NCBI RefSeq assembly: GCF_009728835.1
Contig: NZ_CP033455.1
Location: 642,493-679,962, forward strand
DNA from: Ehrlichia ruminantium
GTDB lineage: Bacteria; Pseudomonadota; Alphaproteobacteria; Rickettsiales; Anaplasmataceae
DNA: 37,470 nucleotides
Direction: 5' to 3'
Positions within the stretch are counted from its first letter, which is position 1; each line of letters opens with the position of its first letter. Below the pieces are notes generated by a model that had not been told where the DNA came from, made no database searches, and was given only the letters and a program-made list of their open reading frames with translations. Positions 1 through 10,520 of this stretch are shown piece after piece. Made by a program: the position numbers and the translations under genes.

Positions 1-293
1 TTCTTATCTTGAGTATCTGTTGGACAAAATAGTACACATTAATATTAAATAATTGGATAATGAACTAGAGTTTTCAGTGTAAAAAAGTGTACTTAAAGTA
101 AATAACAAAACAGAAATGACAAATAATAATCCTACAGAGATAATAAAGTGAATTAGGCACATATCTATACAGTTGTTTAATATAACTTTTATTATATATA
201 TTTATATATATTGGCAATTCCATGGTTCACTAGTATGATATTATTGTAGGTATTTTAATTATTATTATCTAATAAAAGTTTGCCTGCTTTTAA

Positions 294-340
294 AATTAAA
301 AATATACATACTATTAATTATGAATTAATTAATAGTATGT
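294..340 (-). terminator. Rho-independent-type terminator of the 255-aa membrane protein gene
   Basis: A perfect 15-bp inverted repeat (306-320 with 326-340, loop 321-325) starts about 50 nt past the stop codon at 389. Read on the minus strand, the stem is followed by a T-rich stretch (about 305 down to 290). The stem is AT-only except for one base pair, as is usual for terminators in this kind of genome. The hairpin is seen directly; its function as a terminator is inferred. Confidence 0.6.
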
Positions 341-388
341 AATTATGTGATTCATAATTTCTTATTTTATTGTTATATTATCAGAATA

Positions 389-1156
389 TTATACAGAATG
401 TGCTTTTCCTAGTTTTGCAAATTGTATATCTTTTGTAATGCTGTTGTTCATTTTAATATTTGTATTTAAGTTTAGTGATAGTCTGTTATTTTGAGAATTT
501 TTCATTATGAGCATTGAACTAATAATTAATACATATGTTGTAAGTAATATTACTCTGAAAATTTCTGGTGATTTATGTTTTATAAAATAACTTGAAATGA
601 TAACACCTATATTTATAAGTGATATCACTAATCCTACAGTCCAATTTCCTATAGACCATATTGTATATTTTGTAGGCTTGTTATTTTTTTTTAGGTCTTG
701 ATGTTTTTCTATGTCTGTACTGAGTGCAATTATAGAGTATTCTGTGGCGGATAGTGAAGATAATATACCAAATATAGAACCTAGTATCAGCATGTTATGA
801 TTAATTGGTAATGCTAGAATTGCTATAGCTGAGGTAATGTGTAATCCAAGTAAACTTGCTGACTCTCCTATAAATCCTATGTGGGAGTATATTGATTTCT
901 TTGAAAGTATGGTTTTATTTTGTATGTGTTTTTTTATTATATTAAGGTTATAAAATGTGTATACAGAATATAATGCGATAAAAAGTATTGATAATGTCGC
1001 AAAGCATAATGGTATAAGGCTTTTTATAGGTTGGTAAGCATATGGTGTTAATTTGATGATAGTTATGATATCAGATACTGCTAGTAATACTACTACAGTT
1101 ATTAAGTGAATTTTTTGATAATTAAAATTCTTGTATTTCTTTACTATGTGTTGCAT
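389..1156 (-). CDS. Hypothetical six-helix integral membrane protein
   Basis: A 255-residue protein of unknown function. Hydrophobic segments lie at roughly residues 17-36, 45-67, 91-115, 120-140, 168-190 and 200-218, so about six transmembrane helices are expected. Short Lys-rich loops separate them, and a polar Asn/Lys-rich tail follows. No catalytic motif or recognised domain is visible. There is no clear Shine-Dalgarno sequence before the ATG at 1156. It lies about 700 bp downstream of another six-helix protein on the same strand. The size and topology are alike, but I could not align them convincingly, so paralogy is only a possibility. The gene ends just before a strong hairpin. It resembles the lineage-specific inner-membrane proteins common in Ehrlichia; I cannot assign a role. 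Confidence 0.7.
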   Translation of the reverse strand: MQHIVKKYKNFNYQKIHLITVVVLLAVSDIITIIKLTPYAYQPIKSLIPLCFATLSILFIALYSVYTFYNLNIIKKHIQNKTILSKKSIYSHIGFIGESASLLGLHITSAIAILALPINHNMLILGSIFGILSSLSATEYSIIALSTDIEKHQDLKKNNKPTKYTIWSIGNWTVGLVISLINIGVIISSYFIKHKSPEIFRVILLTTYVLIISSMLIMKNSQNNRLSLNLNTNIKMNNSITKDIQFAKLGKAHSV

Positions 1157-1866
1157 GTTTTTGTACGTAACATGATTAAAATAGTTAATAATATCACAAA
1201 GATCGAAATATAGATAAATTTTTTTATATATTTGCTATATATTTTGATTGTTCTAACTTTGTTAAGGTTAATTTTTTTGTAAAGAATACTTTTTGTGTTG
1301 AATTATTGTATTGTCCTAATATCTTTTGGGATAATACATATAAACTTATATAAACCTTTTTATAAATTATTGAGCAATAAAAATGTTGCTAATGTATAAG
1401 GGTAATTATTGTTAGATAATAAGATACATTAATTTTGAATTTATGATGTTTATATTTAAGTACGAATGAATATATGACATATGCTAGTAACATGAGTGTT
1501 ATTTTGACCACAATTATGTGTGTTTAGGTCACACAGTATTGTAATGGTATGGTGTATGGCTAGATGTGAATTTTTATCAATTAGTATATATGCTATTTAT
1601 TAAGGTTAATTGCTAATTTAGAAGATATACTGTAAGAAAAAGTTAGGAAGTTTATAATGAAGTAAAAATAGCTTAGTAGTCATTATATTATAAAATAGCT
1701 AAGTGTAAGTTGATTGCAGACTTATCTAGTGTAAATTATACTACAAGAAAGAGCATGAATAATAAGCTGGTGTACTTTAAATGGAATATTAACTTATATA
1801 ATTAACTAAATTGTTTAGGATTTCAAGGGACTATTTTGTAATATTGATATTGCAATAGCTTTAAAC
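1157..1866. other. Intergenic region, no gene seen
   Basis: About 700 bp of AT-rich DNA between two minus-strand membrane protein genes. Both strands are broken by frequent stops. I see no RNA gene and no recognisable gene remnant. Any promoter for the 255-aa gene would lie in the part nearest 1157. Confidence 0.5.
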
Positions 1867-2769
1867 CTATGCTATACCATTAGTTGGTTTTGAGTGGCTA
1901 GGTAGCTCAGTTGGCAGAGCGGAAGAATCATAATCTTTTGGTCGTGGGTTCGAATCCCTCCTTAGCCACACTTCCTTCTGTGAGTCTTTTGGTATTAAAT
2001 GAGTACTACATTCATTAAGATCTGAACTTATGGATGACTCGATACTGAATATTAGTGTTAGTATAATAATACTTGCTACAATACATAGAATTCTAATTGT
2101 TGGTCCAAGAGGAAAATTATTTGGCCCATTGTTACTATTGTTTTGCATTCTAAATAGTGCAAAGGACTGAGTCTGTTCTAATACGTTGATTATTTTCCCT
2201 GCAAATGCTATAAGGTTAATGATAAAGACAGCTACAGATAGGTAAAACAAAGTCTTTAGTTTATTTTTATTATCATCTGTGTTCTGGTGTTTCATTCTAT
2301 AATAACTGCAGTACATTAATAATGGAGCAGCTATTAGTAATTTTATTAATATACAGGTAAAATCTACAGATCCTTTGATGTGAATTGTTGATTTAGTAGT
2401 TGATACTATTTCAACATCACCAAGTGCTATTTTATTGATTGCAATTACCTGTATTATTATTGCAATTATGGTACTAATGAATTCAGCTGTATGAGCTATT
2501 TGTTTATATTTTGTTACAGGGTCTTCTTTACTCTTCTTAGAATTGGAACAAGCGGATTGTAAGTCATATGATGCTAATGAAAATAGCATAATACGTGCTA
2601 ATAATACCATGCAGACATTAATAAGTAAAAGATCCTTTGCAGTCAGTTGAGAAGGAACTCTTATCAATTGTAAAAAAATTGCAAAGAGAAACACACTAAA
2701 ATATATAACATTAGCACATAGTGCAATGAAATATTTTTTTGAATGCTTTGATTGTTTTAAGTAAGGCAT
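1867..2769 (-). CDS. Hypothetical six-helix membrane protein; frame runs antisense through a tRNA gene
   Basis: A 300-residue frame starting 13 nt after the fabG stop, so the two are probably co-transcribed. Hydrophobic segments near residues 13-35, 46-66, 93-112, 138-158, 173-193 and 226-246 suggest six helices, with charged loops and no recognisable catalytic motif. The last ~35 residues are encoded by the complement of the tRNA-Met gene. They give the well-known artefactual string RRDSNPRPKDYDSSALPTEL that appears wherever a tRNA is translated on the wrong strand. No in-frame stop occurs before the tRNA, so either the protein really carries this tail or the ancestral stop has been lost. 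The body (residues 1 to about 265) is likely real; the C-terminus is doubtful. Function unknown. Confidence 0.65.
   Translation of the reverse strand: MPYLKQSKHSKKYFIALCANVIYFSVFLFAIFLQLIRVPSQLTAKDLLLINVCMVLLARIMLFSLASYDLQSACSNSKKSKEDPVTKYKQIAHTAEFISTIIAIIIQVIAINKIALGDVEIVSTTKSTIHIKGSVDFTCILIKLLIAAPLLMYCSYYRMKHQNTDDNKNKLKTLFYLSVAVFIINLIAFAGKIINVLEQTQSFALFRMQNNSNNGPNNFPLGPTIRILCIVASIIILTLIFSIESSISSDLNECSTHLIPKDSQKEVWLRRDSNPRPKDYDSSALPTELPSHSKPTNGIA
1896..1968 (+). tRNA. tRNA-Met, anticodon CAT
   Basis: The cloverleaf folds by eye. The acceptor stem pairs 1896-1902 with 1961-1967 (one G-U pair). The D arm is GCTC/GAGC. The anticodon stem is GAAGA/TCTTT with loop ATCATAA, giving anticodon CAT, and the T arm has loop TTCGAAT. 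The discriminator is A and the CCA end is not encoded. One T-T mismatch sits in the T stem. The acceptor lacks the C1-A72 mismatch of bacterial initiators, so this is an elongator Met tRNA or, less likely, the lysidine-modified tRNA-Ile(CAU). It lies antisense to the 3' end of the reading frame at 1867-2769. Confidence 0.93.
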
Positions 2770-2782
2770 ATTTGTACATGTA

Positions 2783-3520
2783 TTAGCACATTAACATTCC
2801 TCCATTAACATGGATAGTTTGACCTGTAATATATCTGCTTGCATCACTTGCTAGAAATAATACGACAGCTGCTACTTCTTCTGGTGTACCCATTCTTTGC
2901 ATTGGTATGTGTTGCATAATATTAGCACGCTGTTCTTCTGATAAAACGTCTGTCATTGGAGTTGAGATAAAACCTGGTGCTATGCAATTTACTGTGATAT
3001 TTTTGTTTGCAAATTCTCTTGCTATAGATTTACTCATAGCTATCATTCCAGCTTTAGATGCTGCATAACTTGCTTGTCCTGGGTTACCGGTTAGTGCTAC
3101 GATTGATGAAATATTAATTATTCTTCCATAACCATTTTTTAACATAGCACGGCATGCACTGCGATTTATCTTAAAAGTTGTTGTTAGGTTTGTATTAATA
3201 ACCTTATTCCAGTCCTCATCAGATGTACGTAATGCTAATTTATCTAAAGTTATACCTGCATTACATATTACACCGTCTATTCCTCCAATTAGTTTACAGG
3301 TATTATCAATCATGATGCTAACCTGTTCATCATTTGTAAGATCACATGCTAATGTGTGTACATTACCTAAATATTGTTCTGCAATTTTCTGTAATGTTGC
3401 TTCTTTTGTACCTGATATACATAATATAGCTCCTGCTTCATATAATATTTTAGTAATTGCTTGTCCAATACCACCAGATGCTCCGGTGATTAGGAATCTC
3501 TTTCCTGAAAGATTAAACAT
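2783..3520 (-). CDS. fabG: 3-oxoacyl-[acyl-carrier-protein] reductase FabG
   Basis: An NADPH-dependent reductase that converts 3-oxoacyl-ACP to 3-hydroxyacyl-ACP in the type II fatty-acid elongation cycle; cytosolic tetramer. The 245-residue product is a classic short-chain dehydrogenase: dinucleotide-binding TGASGGIG at residues 12-19, the CNAG motif, and a catalytic Ser139-Tyr152-Lys156 set with canonical 13-residue spacing. The C-terminal VNGGM ending is typical of FabG. I place the start at 3520 rather than the upstream in-frame ATG at 3553, because GGAG lies about six bases before 3520 and the family begins at this point. The downstream membrane protein follows after 13 nt and probably shares the transcript. 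Confidence 0.95.
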   Translation of the reverse strand: MFNLSGKRFLITGASGGIGQAITKILYEAGAILCISGTKEATLQKIAEQYLGNVHTLACDLTNDEQVSIMIDNTCKLIGGIDGVICNAGITLDKLALRTSDEDWNKVINTNLTTTFKINRSACRAMLKNGYGRIINISSIVALTGNPGQASYAASKAGMIAMSKSIAREFANKNITVNCIAPGFISTPMTDVLSEEQRANIMQHIPMQRMGTPEEVAAVVLFLASDASRYITGQTIHVNGGMLMC

Positions 3521-3553
3521 ATTTATCTCCAAACATGTATATAAATAAAACAA

Positions 3554-4389
3554 TTAAAGTTACATAATTTGTTTATGATGTAAATACTTAAAATATATAT
3601 TTAATGCTAATATTGGAATACAAAGTAAACTTTATGCTTATGAAGTTGTATATCCGATATATTTATGAAGTATCCAGCATTATTATTTAGTAAATTATTG
3701 AATTAATTAATTTAAAATACAAAATAATTCCAAAATAAAGAACCCATTCATGCATTCTCAATTTTTGTTGTTTTAGTAAAAGAAACCCATACCAATACTA
3801 CTACAATTTAAAATGCATGTGACATACATACACCAGATTAATGTATATATCACATCTATATTATAACATAATATATTCTGTTATATAAGCTTAAATTTAA
3901 TATATTTTACTTTTCATTACTAAATTATGCGCTTATATGGTTAACTGTACCCAAAGAAGTTTGAATTATTTTATTTCAGATATATATCTAAAGATTGCCC
4001 TAAGTTAACATGAATAAGTATTGTATAAGGTTATGGCAAATTGGTGAGTAATATCTACTGAAGTGTGTATTTTGTAGGTTAAAGCTATGATTTAGTTACG
4101 CAACTTTACAAAGTAATTGAATAGAGATTACTTGTATTGTAACTTGTATAAGTATTTTATCATTTTGCTAAAGGGTAATTTATGTTATGTAAGTATATGC
4201 ATATTAGGAATACTTTTTGAGTAATTATTTGATTTTTCTAGAATATTATTAATATTTATGGTAAACAGAATACTTGATTTTTTATTAATATGTTTAGTTA
4301 CTGGTTTTGAGATAATGTTACTTAAGTGTTTTTACCACTGAGTGACAGTATTGCCGTCGCAGGTGTAAATATTATGGGAGATATAAAAA
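3554..4389. other. Intergenic region between divergent fabG and putA
   Basis: About 840 bp of AT-rich DNA separating the minus-strand fabG unit from plus-strand putA. It must hold the promoters of both. I see no convincing gene or RNA in it, only short AT-rich inverted repeats near 3840-3890. A GGGAG Shine-Dalgarno sequence at about 4376-4380 precedes the putA ATG. Confidence 0.5.
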
Positions 4390-7300
4390 ATGATAAGTGC
4401 ATTACAGGTGCCTAATGAGATACGTAGACGTATGCAACTATTGTATCATACAGAAGAAAATAGTTATGCAAGATATTTAACAGAGAAAACAGAGATATCT
4501 CAAGATTCTAAGATCAGGATTTATGGTGTTGCAAAACAAATCATAGAAAAAATAAGAGGTGGAAAAAATTTAGGTATAATAGATGCATTTATGCAAGAAT
4601 ATGGCTTGTCAAATGAGGAAGGCATAGCACTGATGTGTTTGGCTGAATCTTTGTTAAGGGTTCCAGATGATTGTACAATAAATGATTTAATCAAAGATAA
4701 AATAGCAAATAGTATGTGGAGTAATCATATAGGTGGATCTTCGTCATTATTTGTCAATGCTGCAACTTGGGGATTATTTATAGGTGGACGGGTTCTGAAA
4801 TATAATAGAGATAGTACACGTTGGTTTAGTACTGTAAATAATCTGATAAAAACAATGGGTGAGCCTATTATTAGAAAAGCAGTACAACAGGCTATGTACG
4901 TTCTGGGAAAACACTTTATAAAGGGAAAAGATATAACGGAAGCAATTGGTAATAAAAAGGAAGGTGAATTATATTCGTTTGATATATTAGGAGAAGCTTC
5001 TAAAACAAAAAAGGATGCAGAGAGATACTTTACTGAATATATGAAAGCAATAGATAGTATTGGAAAATCTATTGGTAATAATACGGGTCACTTAGTTGAT
5101 AATGATGAAATATCAGTAAAAATATCTGCATTGCATAATAGATATGAATTTTCACAGATAAATGAAGTATTGGATGAAATAGTAGATAAATTACTGAGTA
5201 TATGTAGATTAGCGAAGGACCATAATATTCGTGTCTGTATTGATGCAGAAGAAGCAAGTAGGTTAGAAATATCATTAATGATACTGGAAAAATTACGTTT
5301 TGATGATAGCTTAAATGGATGGGATGGACTTGGTTTAGCTGTGCAAGCATATCAAAAAAGAGCATTTTCAGTATTGGATTTTGTGGAAGATATAGCAGTG
5401 AGATCATCTCATAAGATGATGGTTAGACTTGTGAAGGGTGCATATTGGGATTATGAAATAAAAAATGCACAAGAGTTGGGATTAAACAATTATCCAGTTT
5501 TTACAAGAAAGGTATATACTGATGTCTCATATTTAGCGTGTGCACATAAGATTTTAAGTAAGCAAAATACTTTTTATCCATGTTTTGCTACGCATAATGC
5601 TTATACATTAGCAACAATATTAGAAATAGCAGATAGAGACCATCCTGGTTTTGAGTTCCAAAGATTGCATGGTATGGGTACTAGTTTGTATGAATATGTA
5701 ACACAAGAATTAGCAGCAAATATAAAGTGTAGAGTGTATGCTCCTGTTGGAAGTTACCAAGATCTACTTCCTTACTTAATTAGAAGGTTATTGGAAAATG
5801 GGGCAAACAGTTCATTTATTAATCAAATGAATGATAATAATATAGCATTGGATCAATTAATAGAAGATCCATTAGAGAAAGCAAAGTCATTTGAATATAT
5901 GCCTCATCCTAATATAGTGTTACCAAAAGATATATTTGGTCCTGAGAGAGTAAATTCTTCAGGTATTGATATTACAGATTCTGTTACATTAGTTGGTTTT
6001 AATGAAGAAATGAAAGAATATAAAACACATAAATTTAAAGCGTTGTCCATTATTAATGGGGAAGAAGTAGGTGGAGAAGCTATTGAGGTATTTTCTCCAG
6101 CAAATTCTGAAGATATTGTAGGTGAAGTATCGTTTATAGATCCTGCTCAAGCGGTTTCAGCATTGGATATAGCATATGATACATTTAAAGAATGGAGTAG
6201 TATGCCAGTTTCTGATCGTGCAGTGATATTAGAAAAAGCAGCTGATCTTATGGAAGAAAATAGGGCAAAACTGATAGTATTGTTGATTAGGGAAGGTGGT
6301 AAAGTTATTTCTGATGCTATTGCAGAAGTGCGGGAAGCTGTTGATTTTATACGTTATTATGCAGTTCTTGGTAGGAAAGAATTAGAGGATGCACAGAAAC
6401 TACCTGGTCCTGTAGGAGAAGATAATTACATCTACTTTAGAAGTAGAGGAGTATTTATGTGTATATCTCCTTGGAATTTTCCTTTAGCAATATTTATTGG
6501 TCCAGTAGTTGCAGCATTAATTACTGGGAATGCGGTACTTGCAAAACCTGCTGAACAAACATCTATAATAGCATATGAGGCAGTAAAATTATTATATGAT
6601 GCTGGTGTGCCTAAGGGAGTATTACATTTGTTGCTAGGTCATGGAAAAGAGTTAGGGGAAGTATTATTAAAGAATGAGAAAATAGCAGGAGTAGCATTTA
6701 CTGGTTCTACTGAAACGGCTAGGATTATTAATCAGGCAATTGCAGAAAAAGAAGGAGCAATTATTCCATTTATTGCTGAAACAGGTGGTTTAAATACTAT
6801 GATAGTTGATAGTTCAGCACTTATAGAACAAGTTACAACTGATGTGATAACATCAGCATTTAAGAGTGCAGGGCAAAGATGTTCAGCATTAAGAGTGCTA
6901 TTTGTTCAAGAAGAGATAGCAGATAAGCAGATTGAAATGATTTGTGGTGCTATGGAAGACTTAGTGATCGGGGATCCTATGCTTTTAAAGACTGATATAG
7001 GTCCAGTTATAGATGATGCATCGCGTGAAATGTTATTTGCTCATGCAGAAAGAATGTCACGGGAAGGAAAGTTATTATGTAAAGTTAAGCTTGGGGAAGG
7101 TTGTGAAAATGGTTATTTTTTCCCTCCATGTGCATATGAAATAGAGAGTATATCTCAGTTAAAACGTGAAGTATTTGGCCCAATATTACATATAATCCGG
7201 TATAAAAAAGGAAATTTGCATCAAATTTTATCTGATATCAATAATACAGGATATGGACTAACATTTGCTGTGCAAAGTAGAGTACAAACTAACATTGATA

Positions 7301-7521
7301 ATATTATTGATAATATAAATGTTGGTAATGTTTATGTTAATAGAAATCAAGTAGGGGCAGTAGTTGGTGTGCAGCCTTTTGGAGGGCAAGGATTATCTGG
7401 TACTGGACCTAAAGCTGGTGGACCATATTATTTACATAGGTTTTTAACAGAAAAAGTTATTAGTATTAATACTACTGCTTTAGGAGGAAATACGTCTTTA
7501 ATGTGTTTGAATGATGAGTAA
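4390..7521 (+). CDS. putA: Bifunctional proline dehydrogenase / pyrroline-5-carboxylate dehydrogenase PutA
   Basis: Oxidises proline to glutamate in two steps: an FAD-linked proline dehydrogenase passing electrons to quinone at the membrane, then an NAD-linked P5C dehydrogenase. The N-terminal half carries the FAD-barrel motifs: DAEEASRLE from residue 285, RLVKGAYWDYE, FATHNAYT, FQRLHGMG and the RRLLENGANSSF substrate loop. The C-terminal half is an aldehyde dehydrogenase with SPWNFP near residue 693, catalytic Glu797 in AETGG and nucleophile Cys831 in GQRCSALR, plus the PFGGQGLSGTGPKAGGP end motif. At 1043 residues it is a short PutA: it has no N-terminal ribbon-helix-helix DNA-binding domain, so it should not autoregulate as E. 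coli PutA does. A GGGAG ribosome-binding site precedes the ATG. For an intracellular bacterium with little sugar metabolism, host proline is a plausible carbon source. Confidence 0.97.
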   Translation: MISALQVPNEIRRRMQLLYHTEENSYARYLTEKTEISQDSKIRIYGVAKQIIEKIRGGKNLGIIDAFMQEYGLSNEEGIALMCLAESLLRVPDDCTINDLIKDKIANSMWSNHIGGSSSLFVNAATWGLFIGGRVLKYNRDSTRWFSTVNNLIKTMGEPIIRKAVQQAMYVLGKHFIKGKDITEAIGNKKEGELYSFDILGEASKTKKDAERYFTEYMKAIDSIGKSIGNNTGHLVDNDEISVKISALHNRYEFSQINEVLDEIVDKLLSICRLAKDHNIRVCIDAEEASRLEISLMILEKLRFDDSLNGWDGLGLAVQAYQKRAFSVLDFVEDIAVRSSHKMMVRLVKGAYWDYEIKNAQELGLNNYPVFTRKVYTDVSYLACAHKILSKQNTFYPCFATHNAYTLATILEIADRDHPGFEFQRLHGMGTSLYEYVTQELAANIKCRVYAPVGSYQDLLPYLIRRLLENGANSSFINQMNDNNIALDQLIEDPLEKAKSFEYMPHPNIVLPKDIFGPERVNSSGIDITDSVTLVGFNEEMKEYKTHKFKALSIINGEEVGGEAIEVFSPANSEDIVGEVSFIDPAQAVSALDIAYDTFKEWSSMPVSDRAVILEKAADLMEENRAKLIVLLIREGGKVISDAIAEVREAVDFIRYYAVLGRKELEDAQKLPGPVGEDNYIYFRSRGVFMCISPWNFPLAIFIGPVVAALITGNAVLAKPAEQTSIIAYEAVKLLYDAGVPKGVLHLLLGHGKELGEVLLKNEKIAGVAFTGSTETARIINQAIAEKEGAIIPFIAETGGLNTMIVDSSALIEQVTTDVITSAFKSAGQRCSALRVLFVQEEIADKQIEMICGAMEDLVIGDPMLLKTDIGPVIDDASREMLFAHAERMSREGKLLCKVKLGEGCENGYFFPPCAYEIESISQLKREVFGPILHIIRYKKGNLHQILSDINNTGYGLTFAVQSRVQTNIDNIIDNINVGNVYVNRNQVGAVVGVQPFGGQGLSGTGPKAGGPYYLHRFLTEKVISINTTALGGNTSLMCLNDE

Positions 7522-8556
7522 GTTTATAACTTTTGCAAATGGTTGATATTATGATATTTTAAGCATGGTTATAGGTCTTAGTGTGTTAGTGAGTGCTTAA
7601 TTAAAAATTTTTAGTTACTGTATAGCTATTAAAGGTATTATAATGTCAGGAAAGTTTAAGTTTATATCAGTTTTAGTAGATAATCTTTTGTCAATACAGG
7701 GTATTATATATAACTATTTTGCTTACGATGTATATTAATATGGGTATCTATATAACTTAGTAAGTATGTTTAGTATTTTTTATGCTGAATTAAGTTGATA
7801 TACAGTAACTTTGATTATTAATTAAGAGTTAAATATTATTAGTAGTGTTGTATTTTATGAGTTACTAAATAGTGTTTATTTTGAGTGTTATAGAACATTT
7901 TATTAGTATTTCACGATGGGATACTAATAATGCAGGTATTATTTATAATGTAATACAGTACATTTAATTATGTTATGTATCATATTTATGATTATTGCTA
8001 CTTTTTAGTATATTCAACTGCTCTAATATAACAAATTGTAATTATATAACTTGTATGAGATCATCAAGTTACAGAACAAGGCATGTATTACTAGTTCTCT
8101 AGAAATGAATATAGATAATAAAATTCCATATATATTTAGGATAAAGTACGTTATTTAATATAGTCTAATAAGGAGATATACGATCCATAAAAAATAATGA
8201 GAATTATTTATGATACTAGCTCAAAATGAAATTGTAAATTTGTTATCGAATTATATAGAAATATTCGACATTATTTTAGTACCATACATTTATGTTGATG
8301 TATAAGTTACCAATCATGTATAGATACATAAAACAGTAACTTTATATTTTTACCAGTAAATTCTAATTTTCAATATAAGACTTAGCAAACTTAACTATCG
8401 TATCTATACTTAATTAAATCAGAATTACCTTATGATGTATTAGCTCAATAAGTTATATATAGAAGTATTAATGATGTAAAATTTATGTGTTATTATTAAT
8501 ACCATAAATAGCTACTATGAGAAATAGTATGATGTATTTATTAACATAGTATTCCA
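7522..8556. other. Intergenic region between convergent putA and bioA, no gene seen
   Basis: About 1 kb of AT-rich DNA between the 3' ends of two convergent genes. Both strands are closed by frequent stops. No RNA gene or clear gene ghost was recognised. It contains one hairpin (7902-7928), and a terminator for each flanking gene is expected in it. Confidence 0.5.
7902..7928. repeat. Hairpin in the putA-bioA convergent spacer
   Basis: An 11-bp inverted repeat (7902-7912 with 7918-7928, two G-U type pairs, loop 7913-7917). No clear T-run follows on either strand, so I do not call it a terminator. It may be chance in this base composition. Confidence 0.35.
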
Positions 8557-9834
8557 TTATATGTTGTGTTTTAATATCATATATATAGATGTTACTAATT
8601 GGGAAATCTGATCTTTATTTATGATAAAAGGTGGCATGATGTATATAATGTTTCCTAGTGGACGTATCCAGATGTTTGATTCAACACCTTTTTTGATTAT
8701 ATGATCTTTGTTAATTAAGTTGTTTTCTAGTTCTATTATTCCTGTTGCACCTTTTACCCTGATATCGACAACATATTTTAATTGTTTAAATATTTCTAAT
8801 TCTGATTTCAACTGAGTCTCAATTGAACTAACTTTTTGTGTGATATCTTCCATCTCAAAAAGATCAAGAGAGGCATTTGCTGCAGCACAAGCTAAAGGAT
8901 TTCCCATGAAAGTTGGACCGTGCATAAAAGCATCCCCTATGTTATCTGATAAAAATGCATTGTAAACTTGTGGTATAGCTAAAGTTGCTGATAAAGTACA
9001 AAATCCTCCCGTTAAAGCTTTTCCGATTGTCATAATATCTGGAACTATTCCTGCTTGGTCACATGCAAACATGCTGCCAGTTCTGCAAAAGCCTGTTGCG
9101 ACTTCGTCTGCAATAAATAATATATTGTTATCATGTGCTATATCATAAATTTCTTTTACAATACTTGGATGATGGAGTATCATTCCACCTGCTGCTTGTA
9201 ATACTGGTTCTAAAATGATAGCAGCAGTATTATCTTTGATAGAATGTATAATATTTCGGAAGTCTTCTAGTTCTTTTTTATTTTGTGGCAAATGTACCCT
9301 AAATTGGGATGGGTAGTATTTGTTGAATTTGTTTCCATGGATATTTCCTGGATCAGATACTGACATACATCCCATAGTATCTCCATGATATCCATTATTG
9401 AAGGAAACAAAATGGCATTTATTTGTATCACCCATGTTATGATAAAATTGTACTGCCATCTTCATGGCTACCTCAACAGCAGTTGATCCAGAATCTGAGA
9501 AAAATACTTTTTCCATTTTTTTCTGTGGAGAGATGTTAGCAAGACGCGAAGCTAATGTATAACTCTGTTCATGTGCTAGTCCGGGAAACATAATATGAGA
9601 CAATTGAGCAACTTGATCTTGTATTTTCTTGACGATGTGGGGATGAGAATACCCATGGCATACACTCCACCAACTAGATATGCCATCCAATAGCCTACTA
9701 CCATCTTCTAATATTATATAACAACCATTAGCAGCTTTAACCTGTAAAGGGGGAGTTAGATTTTTCATTTGAGTATAAGGCATCCAAATATTTTTGGAAC
9801 CTTTGTTAAACCATGAGCAAGGATTATGGGACAT
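8557..9834 (-). CDS. bioA: Adenosylmethionine-8-amino-7-oxononanoate aminotransferase BioA
   Basis: A PLP-dependent class III aminotransferase that makes 7,8-diaminononanoate from 7-keto-8-aminononanoate, using S-adenosylmethionine as amino donor, in biotin synthesis. The 425-residue product shows the BioA N-terminal signature WMPYTQM, the SSWWSVCHGYSHP substrate-site segment, SGSTAVEVAMKMA, the YHGDTMGCMS cofactor segment, and DEVATGFCRTG. It then shows the PLP Schiff-base lysine, Lys272, in GKALTGGF and the late GPTFMGNPLACAAA motif. Length and all key residues match the family. No other bio gene is adjacent. The sequence before the ATG at 9834 lacks a strong Shine-Dalgarno sequence, but no better start precedes the conserved N-terminus. 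A decayed partial copy lies at 10521-10860. Confidence 0.96.
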   Translation of the reverse strand: MSHNPCSWFNKGSKNIWMPYTQMKNLTPPLQVKAANGCYIILEDGSRLLDGISSWWSVCHGYSHPHIVKKIQDQVAQLSHIMFPGLAHEQSYTLASRLANISPQKKMEKVFFSDSGSTAVEVAMKMAVQFYHNMGDTNKCHFVSFNNGYHGDTMGCMSVSDPGNIHGNKFNKYYPSQFRVHLPQNKKELEDFRNIIHSIKDNTAAIILEPVLQAAGGMILHHPSIVKEIYDIAHDNNILFIADEVATGFCRTGSMFACDQAGIVPDIMTIGKALTGGFCTLSATLAIPQVYNAFLSDNIGDAFMHGPTFMGNPLACAAANASLDLFEMEDITQKVSSIETQLKSELEIFKQLKYVVDIRVKGATGIIELENNLINKDHIIKKGVESNIWIRPLGNIIYIMPPFIINKDQISQLVTSIYMILKHNI

Positions 9835-10520
9835 ATATAGTTACTTATTTAATAAAGAAGTTTTATTACGAAATATTGTATTATAAGTTATGGATAAACA
9901 AAAGATATTTAATTTTTTTTCTTTTTTTTAAGAATAACCGTATTAGATAATTATTCAAAATCAGAATTTACTATAGTATCTATTAATATAGTAGTATTTA
10001 CTTGAAGTAAGAATATATTTTGGAAGTAGATTAAATAAGTACTATGTAATTGATTTTTATGAGTATATTCTGCACGGTTTGTGTTTGGTATTTACTTTAT
10101 TAAGTATTAAGTACGGAATTTATAGTACTACATAAAAACTAGGGTTGACTACATATATATTTTTTTAATTTATAGAAACATTACTAAAGTTTAAATACAG
10201 CATATAGAAAATGAGGTTAGACTTATAATGAGTGACACATAACTAATGTTTACTTGATATTAGTATTATAGTAAATATATATTTATTAATGTGATAAGTT
10301 AAGTAATACTTATAATACGCTAATTATCTAGATTATTATATCTTCTAATCAATAAATTAACTAGATTTTATAAAATAGTTCCCATATTTGAAAATATAGG
10401 AAAATATTTTTAATATACGATATGCCATAGTCTAGTAATTTGGACAGGAACTTCTATCATTTCCTAATATATGAAATGATAGTAAAAATCTTTCAATTGT
10501 TTAATAATTAGGTTTTCTGG
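9835..10520. other. Intergenic region upstream of bioA, no gene seen
   Basis: About 690 bp of AT-rich DNA with stops in all frames. It should contain the bioA promoter on the minus strand. I recognise no gene or RNA here. Confidence 0.45.

Noticed and set aside
389-2769. The two six-helix membrane proteins as clear paralogues
   Set aside because: Topology is similar but no convincing residue-level alignment was found by eye.
3521-3553. An N-terminal extension of FabG from the upstream ATG
   Set aside because: The extra 11 residues do not fit the family and the Shine-Dalgarno sequence GGAG points to the ATG at 3520.
5069-5407. A 112-codon frame antisense to putA
   Set aside because: It lies inside a strongly conserved gene and its sequence is explained by the complement of putA codons; no independent support.
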